Positions 8,971 through 18,666 of a DNA stretch of 64,000 nucleotides are shown here, one piece after another; the first letter of the stretch is position 1; each line of letters opens with the position of its first letter. The position numbers and the translations under genes were made by a program. Origin of the DNA: Companilactobacillus jidongensis (GTDB lineage: Bacteria; Bacillota; Bacilli; Lactobacillales; Lactobacillaceae); the NCBI RefSeq assembly GCF_003946575.1, contig NZ_RHOP01000005.1, positions 1 through 64,000 on the forward strand, read 5' to 3'. The notes under the pieces were generated by a model that was not told where the DNA came from, made no database searches, and worked only from the letters and a program-made list of their open reading frames with translations.

Positions 8971-9921
8971 ATGGCTATATTAATTGCACTTATACCGTCA
9001 CTTTGCTGGGGTTCAATTGGATTATTATCAACAAAATTCGGAGGTAACTCTTCTCAACAAACATTAGGGTTGACCTTTGGGGGATTACTTTTCGGGATAT
9101 TAACATATTTATTTTGGGTACTACCTCATGGCTATTTAATGGATAGTAAAATAATTATTATTGGTCTTATCTCTGGTGTTTTATGGACTGTTGGTCAAGG
9201 TTTTCAATTTGTTGCAATCAAGTCAATGGGCGTTTCACGTGCAGTTCCGTTATCAATGACCAGTCAAATTGTTGGTAACGCTTTGTTAGGAGCAGCCATA
9301 CTCGGAGAATGGCAAAACATTCAAACATGGACTGCTGGCATTGTAGGAATTATTTTGATCGTTATTGGCGCTACTTGGATTCAAACAAAAGATAAAACTA
9401 GCAAAACATCTGAAAAAAGTAATTCATTGAGTGGTTATCTTCCATTAACATTCTCAACCTTAGGATTCATGGGATATTTCATTGCTCCCAAACTACTACA
9501 ACGTTGGTTGAACGTCTCCAGTTCAGTTATCAACGCTGATCATGGTGTACAATACATGATTTCAATTATTTTCCCACAGTCAATCGGAATGGTAATCGGT
9601 GGTTTCTTGTTCGTATATCTTATTTCTCATGAAACAAAGAATATGATCAATGTATCAACATGGAAAAACAGCATTACAGGTTTTGTTTGGGCTATCGGAA
9701 ATGTTGCTCTATTTGTTTCAATCGCTAACCCCAATCTTGGTCAAGCAGTATCTTCTACCTTGAGTTCACTTGGATTCATCGTAGGTGCTTTCGGTGGTAT
9801 CTACATACTTCACGAAAAAAAGACGAGTCATCAAATGAAATTAATAACTGTTGGAACAATTGTGGCCGTACTAGGAGCAGTAGTTATGAGTAACTTGACT
9901 TACTTTGCACAAATAATTTAG
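8971..9921 (+). CDS. GRP (glucose/ribose porter)-family sugar transporter
   Basis: A 316-aa membrane protein with about ten hydrophobic segments and the start typical of the GlcU/RbsU family of the drug/metabolite superfamily (IPSLCWGSIGLLSTKFGG). Members are proton-driven sugar importers of Firmicutes. It follows the oxidoreductase by 19 bases, with GGGGGAT before its ATG, and precedes the isomerase by 14 bases, so it should bring in the substrate of that pathway. This importer leaves the sugar unphosphorylated, consistent with a dehydrogenase acting directly on it. Confidence 0.88.
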   Translation: MAILIALIPSLCWGSIGLLSTKFGGNSSQQTLGLTFGGLLFGILTYLFWVLPHGYLMDSKIIIIGLISGVLWTVGQGFQFVAIKSMGVSRAVPLSMTSQIVGNALLGAAILGEWQNIQTWTAGIVGIILIVIGATWIQTKDKTSKTSEKSNSLSGYLPLTFSTLGFMGYFIAPKLLQRWLNVSSSVINADHGVQYMISIIFPQSIGMVIGGFLFVYLISHETKNMINVSTWKNSITGFVWAIGNVALFVSIANPNLGQAVSSTLSSLGFIVGAFGGIYILHEKKTSHQMKLITVGTIVAVLGAVVMSNLTYFAQII

Positions 9922-9935
9922 AAGAGGGAAAAATT

Positions 9936-10874
9936 ATGAAATTTGGATTTTTAACTGGTTGTCTTCAAAATATGACGTTGGAAGAAAAAATGGCGTATGC
10001 TCATAAAGTTGGCTTCACTGCACTCGATGTATCATGCTGGCCAAGACAAAATACTCGTGATTTCTCCGGTAGTGATATTGACGTGGAGAACTTAACAGAT
10101 GAAGATATAACAAATATTAAAAATAATCAAAAAAAATATAATATAACATTCTCTAGCTTGGCTTATTACGATAACATGCTAGATCCTGATGAAACAACCA
10201 GAAACTCATACGCAAAACATCTTGATGCAGTTATTAAGGCTGCCTCAAGACTAGGAACGCCCTTAGTAGGATGTTTCGTTGGTAAAGATCAAACAAAGTC
10301 TTTAACAGAAAATTTTGATGAATACGAAAAAGTATTCACACACTTTGTTCAATTAGCCGAAGAAAATAATGTTAAGTTAATGATTGAAAACTGTCCTATG
10401 CCTGGATGGCAAGAAGATGGATTGCCAGGCACTATTTCTTATTCTCCTGAGCTCTGGGATGAAATGTTCAAAAGGATTCCAAGTAAGAGCATCGGCTTGA
10501 ACTTTGATCCGTCACATCTAGATTGGTTACACATCGATTATCTACAAGCTCTTCGTGACTACAAAGATCGAATTTTGCATATTGACGCGAAAGACATGAT
10601 TGTTGACGAAAAGAAGTTTTCATACTATGGCATCTTCGGTAAGAAACTAAATCGAACACAGCCTGAGGATCTGGGATTTTGGACACCTGTCATTCCAGGA
10701 TTGGGTGACATTAACTGGTCTCAATTCTATGAAGTAATGAAAGAAATTGGTTTTGACGATTGCTTCAGTATTGAACACGAGGATAGAAGATTTGCCGCAA
10801 ATAATGCCGAAGTCGAAAAAGGCCTAGAATTTTCATACAATCATTTGAATCCTATCATTCATGATTTTAAGTGA
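9936..10874 (+). CDS. Sugar isomerase/epimerase-like TIM-barrel protein (IolE/IolI type)
   Basis: A 312-aa xylose-isomerase-like TIM barrel. Likely metal ligands are in MIENCP, NFDPSH, LHIDAKD and SIEHED, the usual Glu-Asp-His-Glu arrangement of the AP_endonuc_2 family. Such enzymes isomerise, epimerise or dehydrate keto-sugars and inosose. As last gene of the oxidoreductase-importer-isomerase operon it should act on the oxidised product. A similar partnership of a MocA-type oxidoreductase and an AP_endonuc_2-type protein is known from glycoside 3-oxidation/deglycosylation, which is one possible role here (inference). A terminator follows at once. Confidence 0.85.
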   Translation: MKFGFLTGCLQNMTLEEKMAYAHKVGFTALDVSCWPRQNTRDFSGSDIDVENLTDEDITNIKNNQKKYNITFSSLAYYDNMLDPDETTRNSYAKHLDAVIKAASRLGTPLVGCFVGKDQTKSLTENFDEYEKVFTHFVQLAEENNVKLMIENCPMPGWQEDGLPGTISYSPELWDEMFKRIPSKSIGLNFDPSHLDWLHIDYLQALRDYKDRILHIDAKDMIVDEKKFSYYGIFGKKLNRTQPEDLGFWTPVIPGLGDINWSQFYEVMKEIGFDDCFSIEHEDRRFAANNAEVEKGLEFSYNHLNPIIHDFK

Positions 10875-10899
10875 TCCAATTTCCAAAGCAAAATATAAA

Positions 10900-10945
10900 A
10901 ATGGATTCAACCAAATTTTTAAATTTGTGTTGAATCCATTTTTTT
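10900..10945. terminator. Convergent terminator
   Basis: An 11-bp stem (10900-10910 with 10930-10940) is followed by seven T on the plus strand. The weaker A-run on the left may also let it stop the oppositely directed binding-protein gene. Confidence 0.85.
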
Positions 10946-10968
10946 GAATTATTTTGGGGCATATGACT

Positions 10969-11901
10969 CTACTTCAAAATATCCTTCTGTACTTGATCAA
11001 TCATCTCACTATAAGCAATCGGACCTTTATATTGCCAACTTGAATCGTCTCCATATTGGAACAGATTCCCATCTTTAACAGCTGGAATACTTTGCCACAA
11101 TGAATCCTTGAACAAACTGGCATCCTTATCGCTATTCACTAGAAAAATATAGTCAGCATCTAACTTAGCCAATTTTTCCAATGAAACTGAAGACCAGTCA
11201 GCAGTGGCCTTCTTGGAAACCTCTTTAACTAGTGATGGAGCTTTTAATCCCAAATCACCATATAGCAAAGATCCACTGGCCGATTTTTCACTAACGATAA
11301 AGGCGGAATTATTAGTTACCCATAATACAGCGACTGATTTACCAGCTGCTTTTTGTTTTATTTCAGTCTTGGCTTTAGAAACTTTTTTATCATATTTTTT
11401 CAAAACTGTCTTAGCTTTAGTAGTCTTATTAACTGCCTTAGCAACGTCCATAAACTGTGAACGCCAACTAGCATCAGTACCGTTCTTAACAACATAGGTT
11501 GGAGCAATCTTCTCATATTGTGCATACTTACCATTTTCAACAGCGCTATTGGTTCCCATCAAAATCAAATCTGGTTTAGCTTTTGTCACTGCCTCATACG
11601 GCAACGAATAATCGATCAAAGGAACGTTCTTCAATTGTTTTTTCAAGTATTGTTGCGTCCCTGAACCATTCTTGACCGACCACTGAACTACTGGTTTGAT
11701 TCCCAACGCAACTAAATAATCTTCCAAATAACTTCCAACAACTCGTTTAGGCTGTGTTGGTACTGAAACCTTGTGACCCATGGCATCAGTCAACGGACGT
11801 GTTGATTCCGAGCTTTTACTTTTATTACCACACGCAGTCGTAAAAATCGCAAAAAATAACGTAATTATTAACAGCGCTTTCAAAAATCTACTTTTCTTCA
11901 A
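10969..11901 (-). CDS. Iron-siderophore/haem ABC transporter substrate-binding lipoprotein
   Basis: The extracellular binding protein of a class III (FecB/FhuD-like) metal-chelate importer. A lipoprotein signal peptide with a short hydrophobic core and lipobox ending TTAC (Cys about residue 24) is followed by a periplasmic-binding fold with the family motif KRVVGSYLEDYLVALGI. Start codon is TTG at 11901, preceded by GGAAGGAA. It is transcribed away from the ATPase and two permeases that begin at 12066; both sides probably answer to the same iron signal, although no clear Fur box was found in the 164-base divergent region. The ligand class (ferric siderophore or haem) is inferred. Confidence 0.88.
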   Translation of the reverse strand: MKKSRFLKALLIITLFFAIFTTACGNKSKSSESTRPLTDAMGHKVSVPTQPKRVVGSYLEDYLVALGIKPVVQWSVKNGSGTQQYLKKQLKNVPLIDYSLPYEAVTKAKPDLILMGTNSAVENGKYAQYEKIAPTYVVKNGTDASWRSQFMDVAKAVNKTTKAKTVLKKYDKKVSKAKTEIKQKAAGKSVAVLWVTNNSAFIVSEKSASGSLLYGDLGLKAPSLVKEVSKKATADWSSVSLEKLAKLDADYIFLVNSDKDASLFKDSLWQSIPAVKDGNLFQYGDDSSWQYKGPIAYSEMIDQVQKDILK

Positions 11902-12065
11902 AATATTCCTTCCCCCAAACTTCTCAAGTTATATTGATTATTAGTGAAAGTGCTAACAAAAGTCAATACAATGCGGTAAAATAAATTTAATAATATTCCT
12001 CTTACATATGATTTTTATACCAAAACTATGTTAGTTAGAGGTCCAAACGACTTGGAGGTTAGGCA

Positions 12066-12860
12066 ATGAACATTATCGAAACAAAAAAAGTTTGTGTCAG
12101 CTATGAGAAAAAATTAACAATCAACGACTTATCCATTCAAATACCCAAAGGACGGATCACCACATTGATCGGCCCAAATGGTTCCGGAAAATCGACGTTA
12201 ATTCGGACAATTGCTCATCTACTACATCCTTGTGATGGATCAGTTTTTCTAGATAGTCAAAATATCGACGAAGAAAAAACTAGTGATATCGCAAAAAAAT
12301 TGGCCGTTCTTCCCCAATCAAGTAACACGGCTAGTGATTTGACAGTCAATGACCTAGTTACATTTGGCAGAATACCCTATCGAAAAAGATTTGCGACTCT
12401 GTCAAAACTCGATCACGAAAAAATAGACTGGGCGATTGAACGAGCATCGCTCAAAGATTTAAAAAATCGACGACTTAGCACTCTGTCCGGTGGACAACGC
12501 CAACGTGCCTGGATTGCCATGGCTATTGCTCAAGATACTGACACGATCATTCTGGACGAGCCCACAACATACTTAGACTTGACTCATCAACTAGATGTCA
12601 TGCTCCTGATCAAGGAACTAAACGAAAAAGAACACCGAACAATTATCATGGCGTTACATGACTTGAATCATGCAGCCAGATTCTCAGATCAACTGATTGC
12701 CATCAAGGATGGTGTCCTTCAAGTCAGTGGTCCAGTTCAAAAGGTCATCACGAAACAAAATCTTCGTAATATCTTTAACATCGATGCGACTATCGTTAAT
12801 GATCACGACAAGCCTTTGATCTTAACTTATAATCGTTGGCAAGAAGGTATTGCCAATTGA
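12066..12860 (+). CDS. Iron-chelate ABC transporter ATP-binding protein
   Basis: A 264-aa ABC ATPase of the FecE/FhuC group, which drives metal-chelate import. Walker A (GPNGSGKST), Q-loop, signature LSGGQRQRAW and Walker B (TIILDEPTTYLD) are all intact, and the switch His is in ALHDLNHAAR. GGAGG precedes the ATG. It overlaps the first permease at TTGA, so translation is coupled. Works with the two permeases downstream and the divergent lipoprotein. Confidence 0.95.
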   Translation: MNIIETKKVCVSYEKKLTINDLSIQIPKGRITTLIGPNGSGKSTLIRTIAHLLHPCDGSVFLDSQNIDEEKTSDIAKKLAVLPQSSNTASDLTVNDLVTFGRIPYRKRFATLSKLDHEKIDWAIERASLKDLKNRRLSTLSGGQRQRAWIAMAIAQDTDTIILDEPTTYLDLTHQLDVMLLIKELNEKEHRTIIMALHDLNHAARFSDQLIAIKDGVLQVSGPVQKVITKQNLRNIFNIDATIVNDHDKPLILTYNRWQEGIAN

Positions 12861-13855
12861 GTTCACGGGTCAGATTCTTGTTACAATTTAGCATCGAAAT
12901 TGTACTTCTCTGTATCTTACTCATTCTCAACGTTCGTTACGGTGCCAATAAAAATAGCAATAACACCGTTATGAACGCTTTATTTAATTATCATTCTAAT
13001 AATATCGATCAACGGATAATTCACCAAATACGAGTCCCTCGTGTTATCGGAGCAGCCTTAATCGGTTCAGCTTTAGCTGGTAGCGGCGCATTAATGCAAT
13101 GCGTAACTAAGAATCCGATGGCCGATTCCGGGCTTTTAGGTATCAATTCTGGGGCGGCCCTAATGTTGACCTTCAGTTTTATTTTTTTCCCAAAACTTTC
13201 AACTCAACAAACGACCGTTTTTTCTGTCTTTGGAGCAGCCTTGGCAGCCATTCTAGTATTTGGATTAAGTTCCATGAAAAAAATACAATTGAGTCCGACT
13301 ATCCTAGTATTAGCTGGTATGGCAATCAGCGCGTTTTTTACTGCTCTTAGCGAAGGACTAGCATTGATCACTCAGCTAAAACAAGATCTTGCCTTCTGGC
13401 ATTTCGGTGGAATTTCAGCTGTCAGCTGGGCACAATTAACTAGTCTTGGTCCTTGGTTAGCCGGCGGCTTACTAGTCACATTGTTACTGGCCCCAAGTCT
13501 TAACTTACTAAACCTCAGCGACGATTCTATTAAGAGTTTAGGCAAGAATATCAACTCGATTCGATTGATTGCACTACTATGTGTTGTAATTCTATCTGGA
13601 ATCTCTGTCGCATTAGTCGGTGCCGTTGCCTTCGTTGGATTGATTATTCCTCACATTGCTAGATTCCTGGTAGGAACTGACTATCGCCAAGTCATGCCGT
13701 TAACATTGATTCTTGGAGCTAATTTAACTCTCTGTGCTGATTTAATTGCTAGAACTATTAACCCGCCCAACGAAACACCATTTGGAATTATCATTTCATT
13801 AGTCGGCGTACCTTTCTTCATCTACCTTGCTAGAAAGGACAATCAACGCATATGA
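12857..13855 (+). CDS. FecCD-family iron-chelate ABC permease
   Basis: An integral membrane protein of about 332 aa with roughly nine to ten hydrophobic segments and the conserved FecCD blocks (RVPRVIGAALIGSALAGSGA and VALVGAVAFVGLIIPHIAR). A TTG at 12857 overlapping the ATPase stop codon (TTGA), with AAGAAGG upstream, is preferred to an earlier in-frame TTG at 12836. It forms a heterodimer with the next gene, whose ATG overlaps its stop by 4 bases. Confidence 0.93.
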   Translation: MSSRVRFLLQFSIEIVLLCILLILNVRYGANKNSNNTVMNALFNYHSNNIDQRIIHQIRVPRVIGAALIGSALAGSGALMQCVTKNPMADSGLLGINSGAALMLTFSFIFFPKLSTQQTTVFSVFGAALAAILVFGLSSMKKIQLSPTILVLAGMAISAFFTALSEGLALITQLKQDLAFWHFGGISAVSWAQLTSLGPWLAGGLLVTLLLAPSLNLLNLSDDSIKSLGKNINSIRLIALLCVVILSGISVALVGAVAFVGLIIPHIARFLVGTDYRQVMPLTLILGANLTLCADLIARTINPPNETPFGIIISLVGVPFFIYLARKDNQRI

Positions 13856-14853
13856 CAAAAAAAATTAAACTGACTACTTGGATCATTACATTGCTTATTA
13901 TTATCATCGTATTAGCAATCGTTAATCTGAACACTGGTCAAATGAAAGTAACGCCCGCTGATATTTGGCAACTGATCACGGGTAATGGAACCTACGCACA
14001 GTCAATCGTAATTTTTGACTTTCGCATACCCCGAATCATTGTTGCTATTCTAGTTGGTTTTGCCCTAGCAATTGCCGGTGACGTGCTTCAAACAACTACT
14101 CAGAATCCCATGGCTGACACTAGTTTCTTAGGAATAAATGCTGGAGCTGGACTAGCAGTAATGATATTCATTGCCTTCATCAAGAACCAAGATGCCAACT
14201 TATTCATGTTGCCAATGATGGCATTACTAGGTGCCATTCTCAGCACAATCACGGTCTTTTTATGTGCCTATAAAAAAGACACCGGCATAACAGCAAATCG
14301 TTTACTGTTAACTGGTGTCGCTTTGTCAGGTTGTTTCTCATCCCTAATGGTTTTATTCACATTAAAATTATCTCCAGAAAATTACCAATTCGTCATGAAC
14401 TGGCTAACTGGAAGCATCTGGGGAACTAGTTGGTCATTTATTTTGATATTTTTACCATGGTTTATTATTTTTACAACCATTATTTTTAGTAAGTCCAAGG
14501 TTCTAGATACCTTTAACCTTGGTGACGAAGTTGCCCAATCGCTTGGCATCTCATTACGGCGTGAGCGAATAATTCTAATTGGTGCCGCAGTTATCTTAGC
14601 CGGAGTTAGTGTCTCGATTTCGGGAGGTATTGGTTTCATTGGATTGATCACACCAAATCTAGCTCGCCGTGTTATTGGTTTCAAAAGCAGCAAACGTATG
14701 CTACTTTCAGGTACACTTGGAAGCTGCCTATTGATTGCGGCAGATACGCTAGGCAAATGTATCAGCACAACTACTGAAATTCCTGTTGGAGTCATAGTAG
14801 CGATAATCGGAGCTCCTTATTTCGTCTATATTCTGATCAAGTCTAATAGTTGA
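13852..14853 (+). CDS. FecCD-family iron-chelate ABC permease, second subunit
   Basis: A 333-aa permease paralogous to the preceding one (RIPRIIVAILVGFALAIAGD; SVSISGGIGFIGLITPNLAR). The two make the channel of the importer. Its ATG overlaps the stop of the upstream permease (ATGA). Its last 11 bases overlap the 3' end of the convergent ketosamine kinase-like gene, and no terminator fits between them. Confidence 0.93.
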   Translation: MTKKIKLTTWIITLLIIIIVLAIVNLNTGQMKVTPADIWQLITGNGTYAQSIVIFDFRIPRIIVAILVGFALAIAGDVLQTTTQNPMADTSFLGINAGAGLAVMIFIAFIKNQDANLFMLPMMALLGAILSTITVFLCAYKKDTGITANRLLLTGVALSGCFSSLMVLFTLKLSPENYQFVMNWLTGSIWGTSWSFILIFLPWFIIFTTIIFSKSKVLDTFNLGDEVAQSLGISLRRERIILIGAAVILAGVSVSISGGIGFIGLITPNLARRVIGFKSSKRMLLSGTLGSCLLIAADTLGKCISTTTEIPVGVIVAIIGAPYFVYILIKSNS

Positions 14854-15694
14854 TACTCTTCCGCATCGCGTTCTCAAGGCTTGGACCATATCCCTCACCA
14901 AACAAATTCAAATGTGCTAATAAATAATATGTCTGGTACCACGGGATTCGTTCCTCCCAACCTGATTCCAATGGGTACTCTTGAGCATAACCAAGATAGA
15001 ATTCTCTTCCAAATCCACCGAACAATAATGTCATTGCTAGATCCATTTCACGATTACCATAGAAAACATCGGGATCGAACAATATCGGTGTACCGTCAGC
15101 TTGATAACCAACATTGCCACTCCACAGATCTCCGTGCATCAGGCTAGGAATAACCTCATGGTTTTGATAGTAATCAAGAATTTTCCCTTCTAACTGTTCC
15201 ATCAGGTCTTCACGATATTGATTCCAATAAAACTTACTTTTAACTTCTTTAACCAATACTTCTAACCGTTGATTAACATAAAATTCACCCCAGTTATCTT
15301 GCCAAGTATTGATTTTTGGATTCTTAGAATTCAAAATATTATGATCCAAGCCAAATTGTTCATTATGTTTTTCGTGCATTTTGGCAACCATCTGTCCTAA
15401 TTCTGTGTCGTGGCCTTCGCCAAATTCAACATAGTTCATCAGCAAATAACCGCTATTACCAAAATCTCCTGACTTCAATGGTTGTGGAGTATTCGCAACT
15501 GAACCGATCAGTTTCAATCCCTCTACTTCATGATCAAAAAATGAACCATTATTGTCTGATTGTACTTTCAAAAAATATTTTTGTTTCGGAGTAGTTATGG
15601 AAAAACTCTGATTGATATCTCCTCCTGATACAGATTGACAATCTGTCACATTTGCCAATCCCAACTGGTCAAACCATTCTTGATTTAATTCCAT
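14843..15694 (-). CDS. Fructosamine/ketosamine-3-kinase family protein
   Basis: A kinase-fold protein of about 283 aa that in this family phosphorylates ketosamines (Amadori products) on O-3, so that the sugar leaves the amine. The aminoglycoside-phosphotransferase-like catalytic segment is LMHGDLWSGNVGYQ, followed by the DPDVFYGNREMDLAM metal-binding stretch typical of the fructosamine kinase family. The ATG at 15694 is chosen because AAAGGA lies before it. Stands alone and converges on the iron permease. A repair role for glycated amino acids or proteins is the usual reading. Confidence 0.88.
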   Translation of the reverse strand: MELNQEWFDQLGLANVTDCQSVSGGDINQSFSITTPKQKYFLKVQSDNNGSFFDHEVEGLKLIGSVANTPQPLKSGDFGNSGYLLMNYVEFGEGHDTELGQMVAKMHEKHNEQFGLDHNILNSKNPKINTWQDNWGEFYVNQRLEVLVKEVKSKFYWNQYREDLMEQLEGKILDYYQNHEVIPSLMHGDLWSGNVGYQADGTPILFDPDVFYGNREMDLAMTLLFGGFGREFYLGYAQEYPLESGWEERIPWYQTYYLLAHLNLFGEGYGPSLENAMRKSINY

Positions 15695-15774
15695 CTTTGT
15701 CCGTCCTTTCCACAAATCACTATTTCTACATGCTATAATTTGAGTGTAATACTAGCTCTCAAGGGAGGCTTACT

Positions 15775-16209
15775 ATGACGAGTAATGTGGCCCATCTCAT
15801 TAAGGTCGCTTCAAATGAAATTTCACGCAGTATCAATGATTTTGCGTCTAAATATAATCTAACTGGTACACAAGTGCAAATAATAGACTTTTTAACTAGC
15901 TTGCCAGAAAAGAAAGACATCTTTCAAAGAGATATTGAAGCAGAATTTAACATTCGCCGTTCTACGGCTACTAATATCCTCAAAAATATGGAAAAGAAGG
16001 ACTTGATCAAGCGCGTGCAAGTTTCAACGGATTCACGTTTGAAAAAAATCATTCTTCTACCTAAATCAACGGAACTACAAGGTGCCATTGACAAGTTTAT
16101 GAAAGAAAACGATCAAAAAATACTTTCCAGCTTAGGTGCATTTGAACGACTTGGATTCACGCGTGCTCTACAAAAGTTACCTGAAAAGCTGAAAACAAGC
16201 AAAAAGTGA
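15775..16209 (+). CDS. MarR-family transcriptional regulator
   Basis: A 144-aa winged-helix regulator. The recognition region (DIEAEFNIRRSTATNILKNMEKKDLIKRVQ) and the following wing with DSRLKK are typical of MarR. GGGAGG precedes the ATG. It is 11 bases upstream of the nucleoside hydrolase and probably in one transcript with it, so it may respond to a nucleoside-related or stress ligand. Confidence 0.9.
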   Translation: MTSNVAHLIKVASNEISRSINDFASKYNLTGTQVQIIDFLTSLPEKKDIFQRDIEAEFNIRRSTATNILKNMEKKDLIKRVQVSTDSRLKKIILLPKSTELQGAIDKFMKENDQKILSSLGAFERLGFTRALQKLPEKLKTSKK

Positions 16210-16220
16210 GGTAGGAATTA

Positions 16221-17159
16221 ATGACAAAAGTAATTATGGATTGTGACCCCGGAATTGATGACGCAATTGCTCTGACAGTTCTATTGGCACATCCTGAAGC
16301 CGCCGACTTGATTGGTGTAACTACTGTTGGTGGTAACGTAAAATTAGACTATGTTACCGCTAATGCCAAAAAACTACTGACATTCCTAGGTTCAAACGCT
16401 GAATTGGCTTCTGGACAAGCAACTCCACTAGTCAAAGAAATCGAAACCGCCGGTGAGATCCATGGTAAGACCGGCATGGATGGATATGATTTCCCCACCA
16501 ACAGTGAAGACTATCCACTAACTAGCAACAATGCTGTAACCTTCATGTACGATCGTCTTTCAAAATGCGATGAAAAAGTCAGTATCGTAGCGACTGCTCC
16601 ACTAACTAACGTGGCATTATTATTAAAGACTTTTCCAGATGTTAAAGCCAACATCGAACACATTTACATTATGGGTGGTTCAACACTGCAAGGCAACATC
16701 ACCACAGCCGCAGAATTCAACGCCTATGTTGATCCTGAAGCTATGGACATCGTCTTTAACTCTGGTGTCCCAATCACATTGTCAGGTCTCAACCTCACTG
16801 AAAATAAAGCTTACTTGAAGATGGATGAGATCAATAATATCAAGAATCTTGGCAAGGCCGGAATCATGGCTAACGCTATTCTCGACTTCTATTCATCTGC
16901 CGAATTAGAAAAAGGTATGACCAAGATTCCGATCCACGATGCTTGTGCCGTACTTAGTTTGATCGCACCAGAATTATTCACAAAGAGTACTAACTACTCA
17001 ATGGACGTCTCATTAACTAATGATCAATTCCGTGGTATGACTTATCCTGATCGTCGTATTTACGCTGAAGTTAAAAACAATATCAAAGTTCTTGAAGATG
17101 TTGACCGTGAAGCGTTTGTTAAGTACCTATTTGATTCAATTGCCTCTTATGACAAATAA
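16221..17159 (+). CDS. Nucleoside hydrolase (inosine/uridine-preferring family)
   Basis: It cleaves the N-glycosidic bond of ribonucleosides to give base and ribose. The calcium-binding signature DCDPGIDDAIAL is at the N-terminus, and the later family motif (IYIMGGS, then AEFNAYVDPEA) is present. Length 312 aa is normal. AGGTAGGA precedes the ATG. Cotranscribed with the MarR regulator and closed by a strong terminator. Substrate preference is not decided from sequence. Confidence 0.93.
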   Translation: MTKVIMDCDPGIDDAIALTVLLAHPEAADLIGVTTVGGNVKLDYVTANAKKLLTFLGSNAELASGQATPLVKEIETAGEIHGKTGMDGYDFPTNSEDYPLTSNNAVTFMYDRLSKCDEKVSIVATAPLTNVALLLKTFPDVKANIEHIYIMGGSTLQGNITTAAEFNAYVDPEAMDIVFNSGVPITLSGLNLTENKAYLKMDEINNIKNLGKAGIMANAILDFYSSAELEKGMTKIPIHDACAVLSLIAPELFTKSTNYSMDVSLTNDQFRGMTYPDRRIYAEVKNNIKVLEDVDREAFVKYLFDSIASYDK

Positions 17160-17160
17160 A

Positions 17161-17190
17161 GAGAGTTCTCAGCTGAGAACTCTCTTTATT
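17161..17190. terminator. Bidirectional terminator
   Basis: A near-perfect palindromic hairpin (GAGAGTTCTC with GAGAACTCTC) with T-rich tail lies between the convergent nucleoside hydrolase and NhaC-type genes. Its right edge touches the stop of the latter. Confidence 0.85.
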
Positions 17191-18529
17191 TTGCTTCAAT
17201 TTCAAAATTATCATAACCACTTTCAGGTGTTACCTTAACCTTTGGCCATCCTAAGAAGACGAATAGCAAGCTCATGACAATCATCAAGTAACAGTACCAA
17301 ACCCAGGGAACAATCGCTATTGGCGAAATTCTGGCCATTCCGCCGGCTACCAACAGTTGTCCAGCATATGGAATCAATCCCTGCACATGTGTCGCAAACA
17401 TGGACAACAATGCTGAAACTCGAGCACGTGAAAGTTTAAACTTCCGCCCGATTTCAGTTGCCAATGGAGCCACTGTGATAATAGCTATCGTATTATTTGT
17501 TGTCGCAACACACAAAAGTGTCACCAACATCCCAATTGATAGTTCTGCTCCGTGCTTAGATTTGGTCTGTTTACCTAGTGTATCCATCAACCACTGAATC
17601 CCACCGAGATATTTCATTATTTCCACCAAACCACCGACCACAATGGAAATAATCGCAATGTCTTCCATTCCTGCCATCCCATCTTGGATGTACAGCATTG
17701 AACCAATTAAATCGAAATTTTGATGAATAACACCAATAACTACCCCCGACACAACACCAATCAGCATAACCGGTAAAACGTTCAATCCCACTAGCGATAA
17801 CACAATAACCAAAATATAAGGAATAATATCGACAAAATTCCAATTGTAAGCACTATGTAAAACAACCGTTTTAATAGGATAGAGTGCCAACAATATTATA
17901 TTGATGATAATCGCCGGAATATAAGTAATGATATTCAATTTGAACTTTTCTCTCTGTGCAACACCTTGTGTCTGCACTGACGCAATAGCTGTTGCTGAAA
18001 TAAATGACAGATTATCACCAAACATGGCACTTCCGACAACGATTCCTGCCATCAAAGCGGGATTAACTCCTGTCTTAGTAGCGACATCAACTGCAACTGG
18101 CATCAGGGCGGTAATAGTGCCCATGGAAGTCCCCATCGCAAAACTCAAAATACAGCCAATTACAAAAATACCCGGTAAAATCATATTTGCCGGTAGAATA
18201 CTCAAGCCCAAATTGGTAACCGAAGATACTGCATGCATCTTCGAAGCCACACCCTGAAAGGCACCTGCCATGATGAAAATTACGACCATCATAATAAGCG
18301 TAGGTTCCCCGCCACCTTTACAAAAGGTCACAAATTTTTCTTCCAACGATAATTTTTTGGTACCCTCAGGCGGCGATAGCAAGAATGAAACAATCGATGC
18401 AATTATCATCCCTACTAATAGCGGCATACTATCGAACTTGCCTGAAATAACTCCCGTTAAAGCATATAGGATCAAAAATACAACCAGTGGTAGCAGTCCC
18501 TTTATGCTACCTTTTTTTGTTTCTTTCAT
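17186..18529 (-). CDS. Na+/H+ antiporter, NhaC family
   Basis: A 447-aa protein with about eleven hydrophobic segments and the NhaC-family core (GTSMGTITALMPVAVD and MFGDNLSFISATAIA). Members exchange sodium for protons, or malate/lactate with H+/Na+ in some lactobacilli and bacilli (MleN type), so the true substrate may be an organic acid. No neighbouring gene decides this. A weak AGGTG precedes the ATG. Confidence 0.85.
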   Translation of the reverse strand: MKETKKGSIKGLLPLVVFLILYALTGVISGKFDSMPLLVGMIIASIVSFLLSPPEGTKKLSLEEKFVTFCKGGGEPTLIMMVVIFIMAGAFQGVASKMHAVSSVTNLGLSILPANMILPGIFVIGCILSFAMGTSMGTITALMPVAVDVATKTGVNPALMAGIVVGSAMFGDNLSFISATAIASVQTQGVAQREKFKLNIITYIPAIIINIILLALYPIKTVVLHSAYNWNFVDIIPYILVIVLSLVGLNVLPVMLIGVVSGVVIGVIHQNFDLIGSMLYIQDGMAGMEDIAIISIVVGGLVEIMKYLGGIQWLMDTLGKQTKSKHGAELSIGMLVTLLCVATTNNTIAIITVAPLATEIGRKFKLSRARVSALLSMFATHVQGLIPYAGQLLVAGGMARISPIAIVPWVWYCYLMIVMSLLFVFLGWPKVKVTPESGYDNFEIEAK

Positions 18530-18611
18530 TTAAACACCTATTTATTTTTTCTGTAGATTCAAAACACAACGTAAAAATATTAAACCACATACTTAATTTA
18601 AACAAGTCACG

Positions 18612-18641
18612 AAAAAAGAAGCACACCTTTCGATGTACTTC
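18612..18641 (-). terminator. Terminator of the glycyl-radical operon
   Basis: On the minus strand an 8-bp stem (GAAGTACA with TGTGCTTC) closes an 8-base loop and is followed by six T. It lies 25 bases after the stop of the MFS transporter, which marks the end of the operon that starts at hypD. Confidence 0.75.
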
Positions 18642-18666
18642 TAGTTGAAATTCGACCTACTAACAC

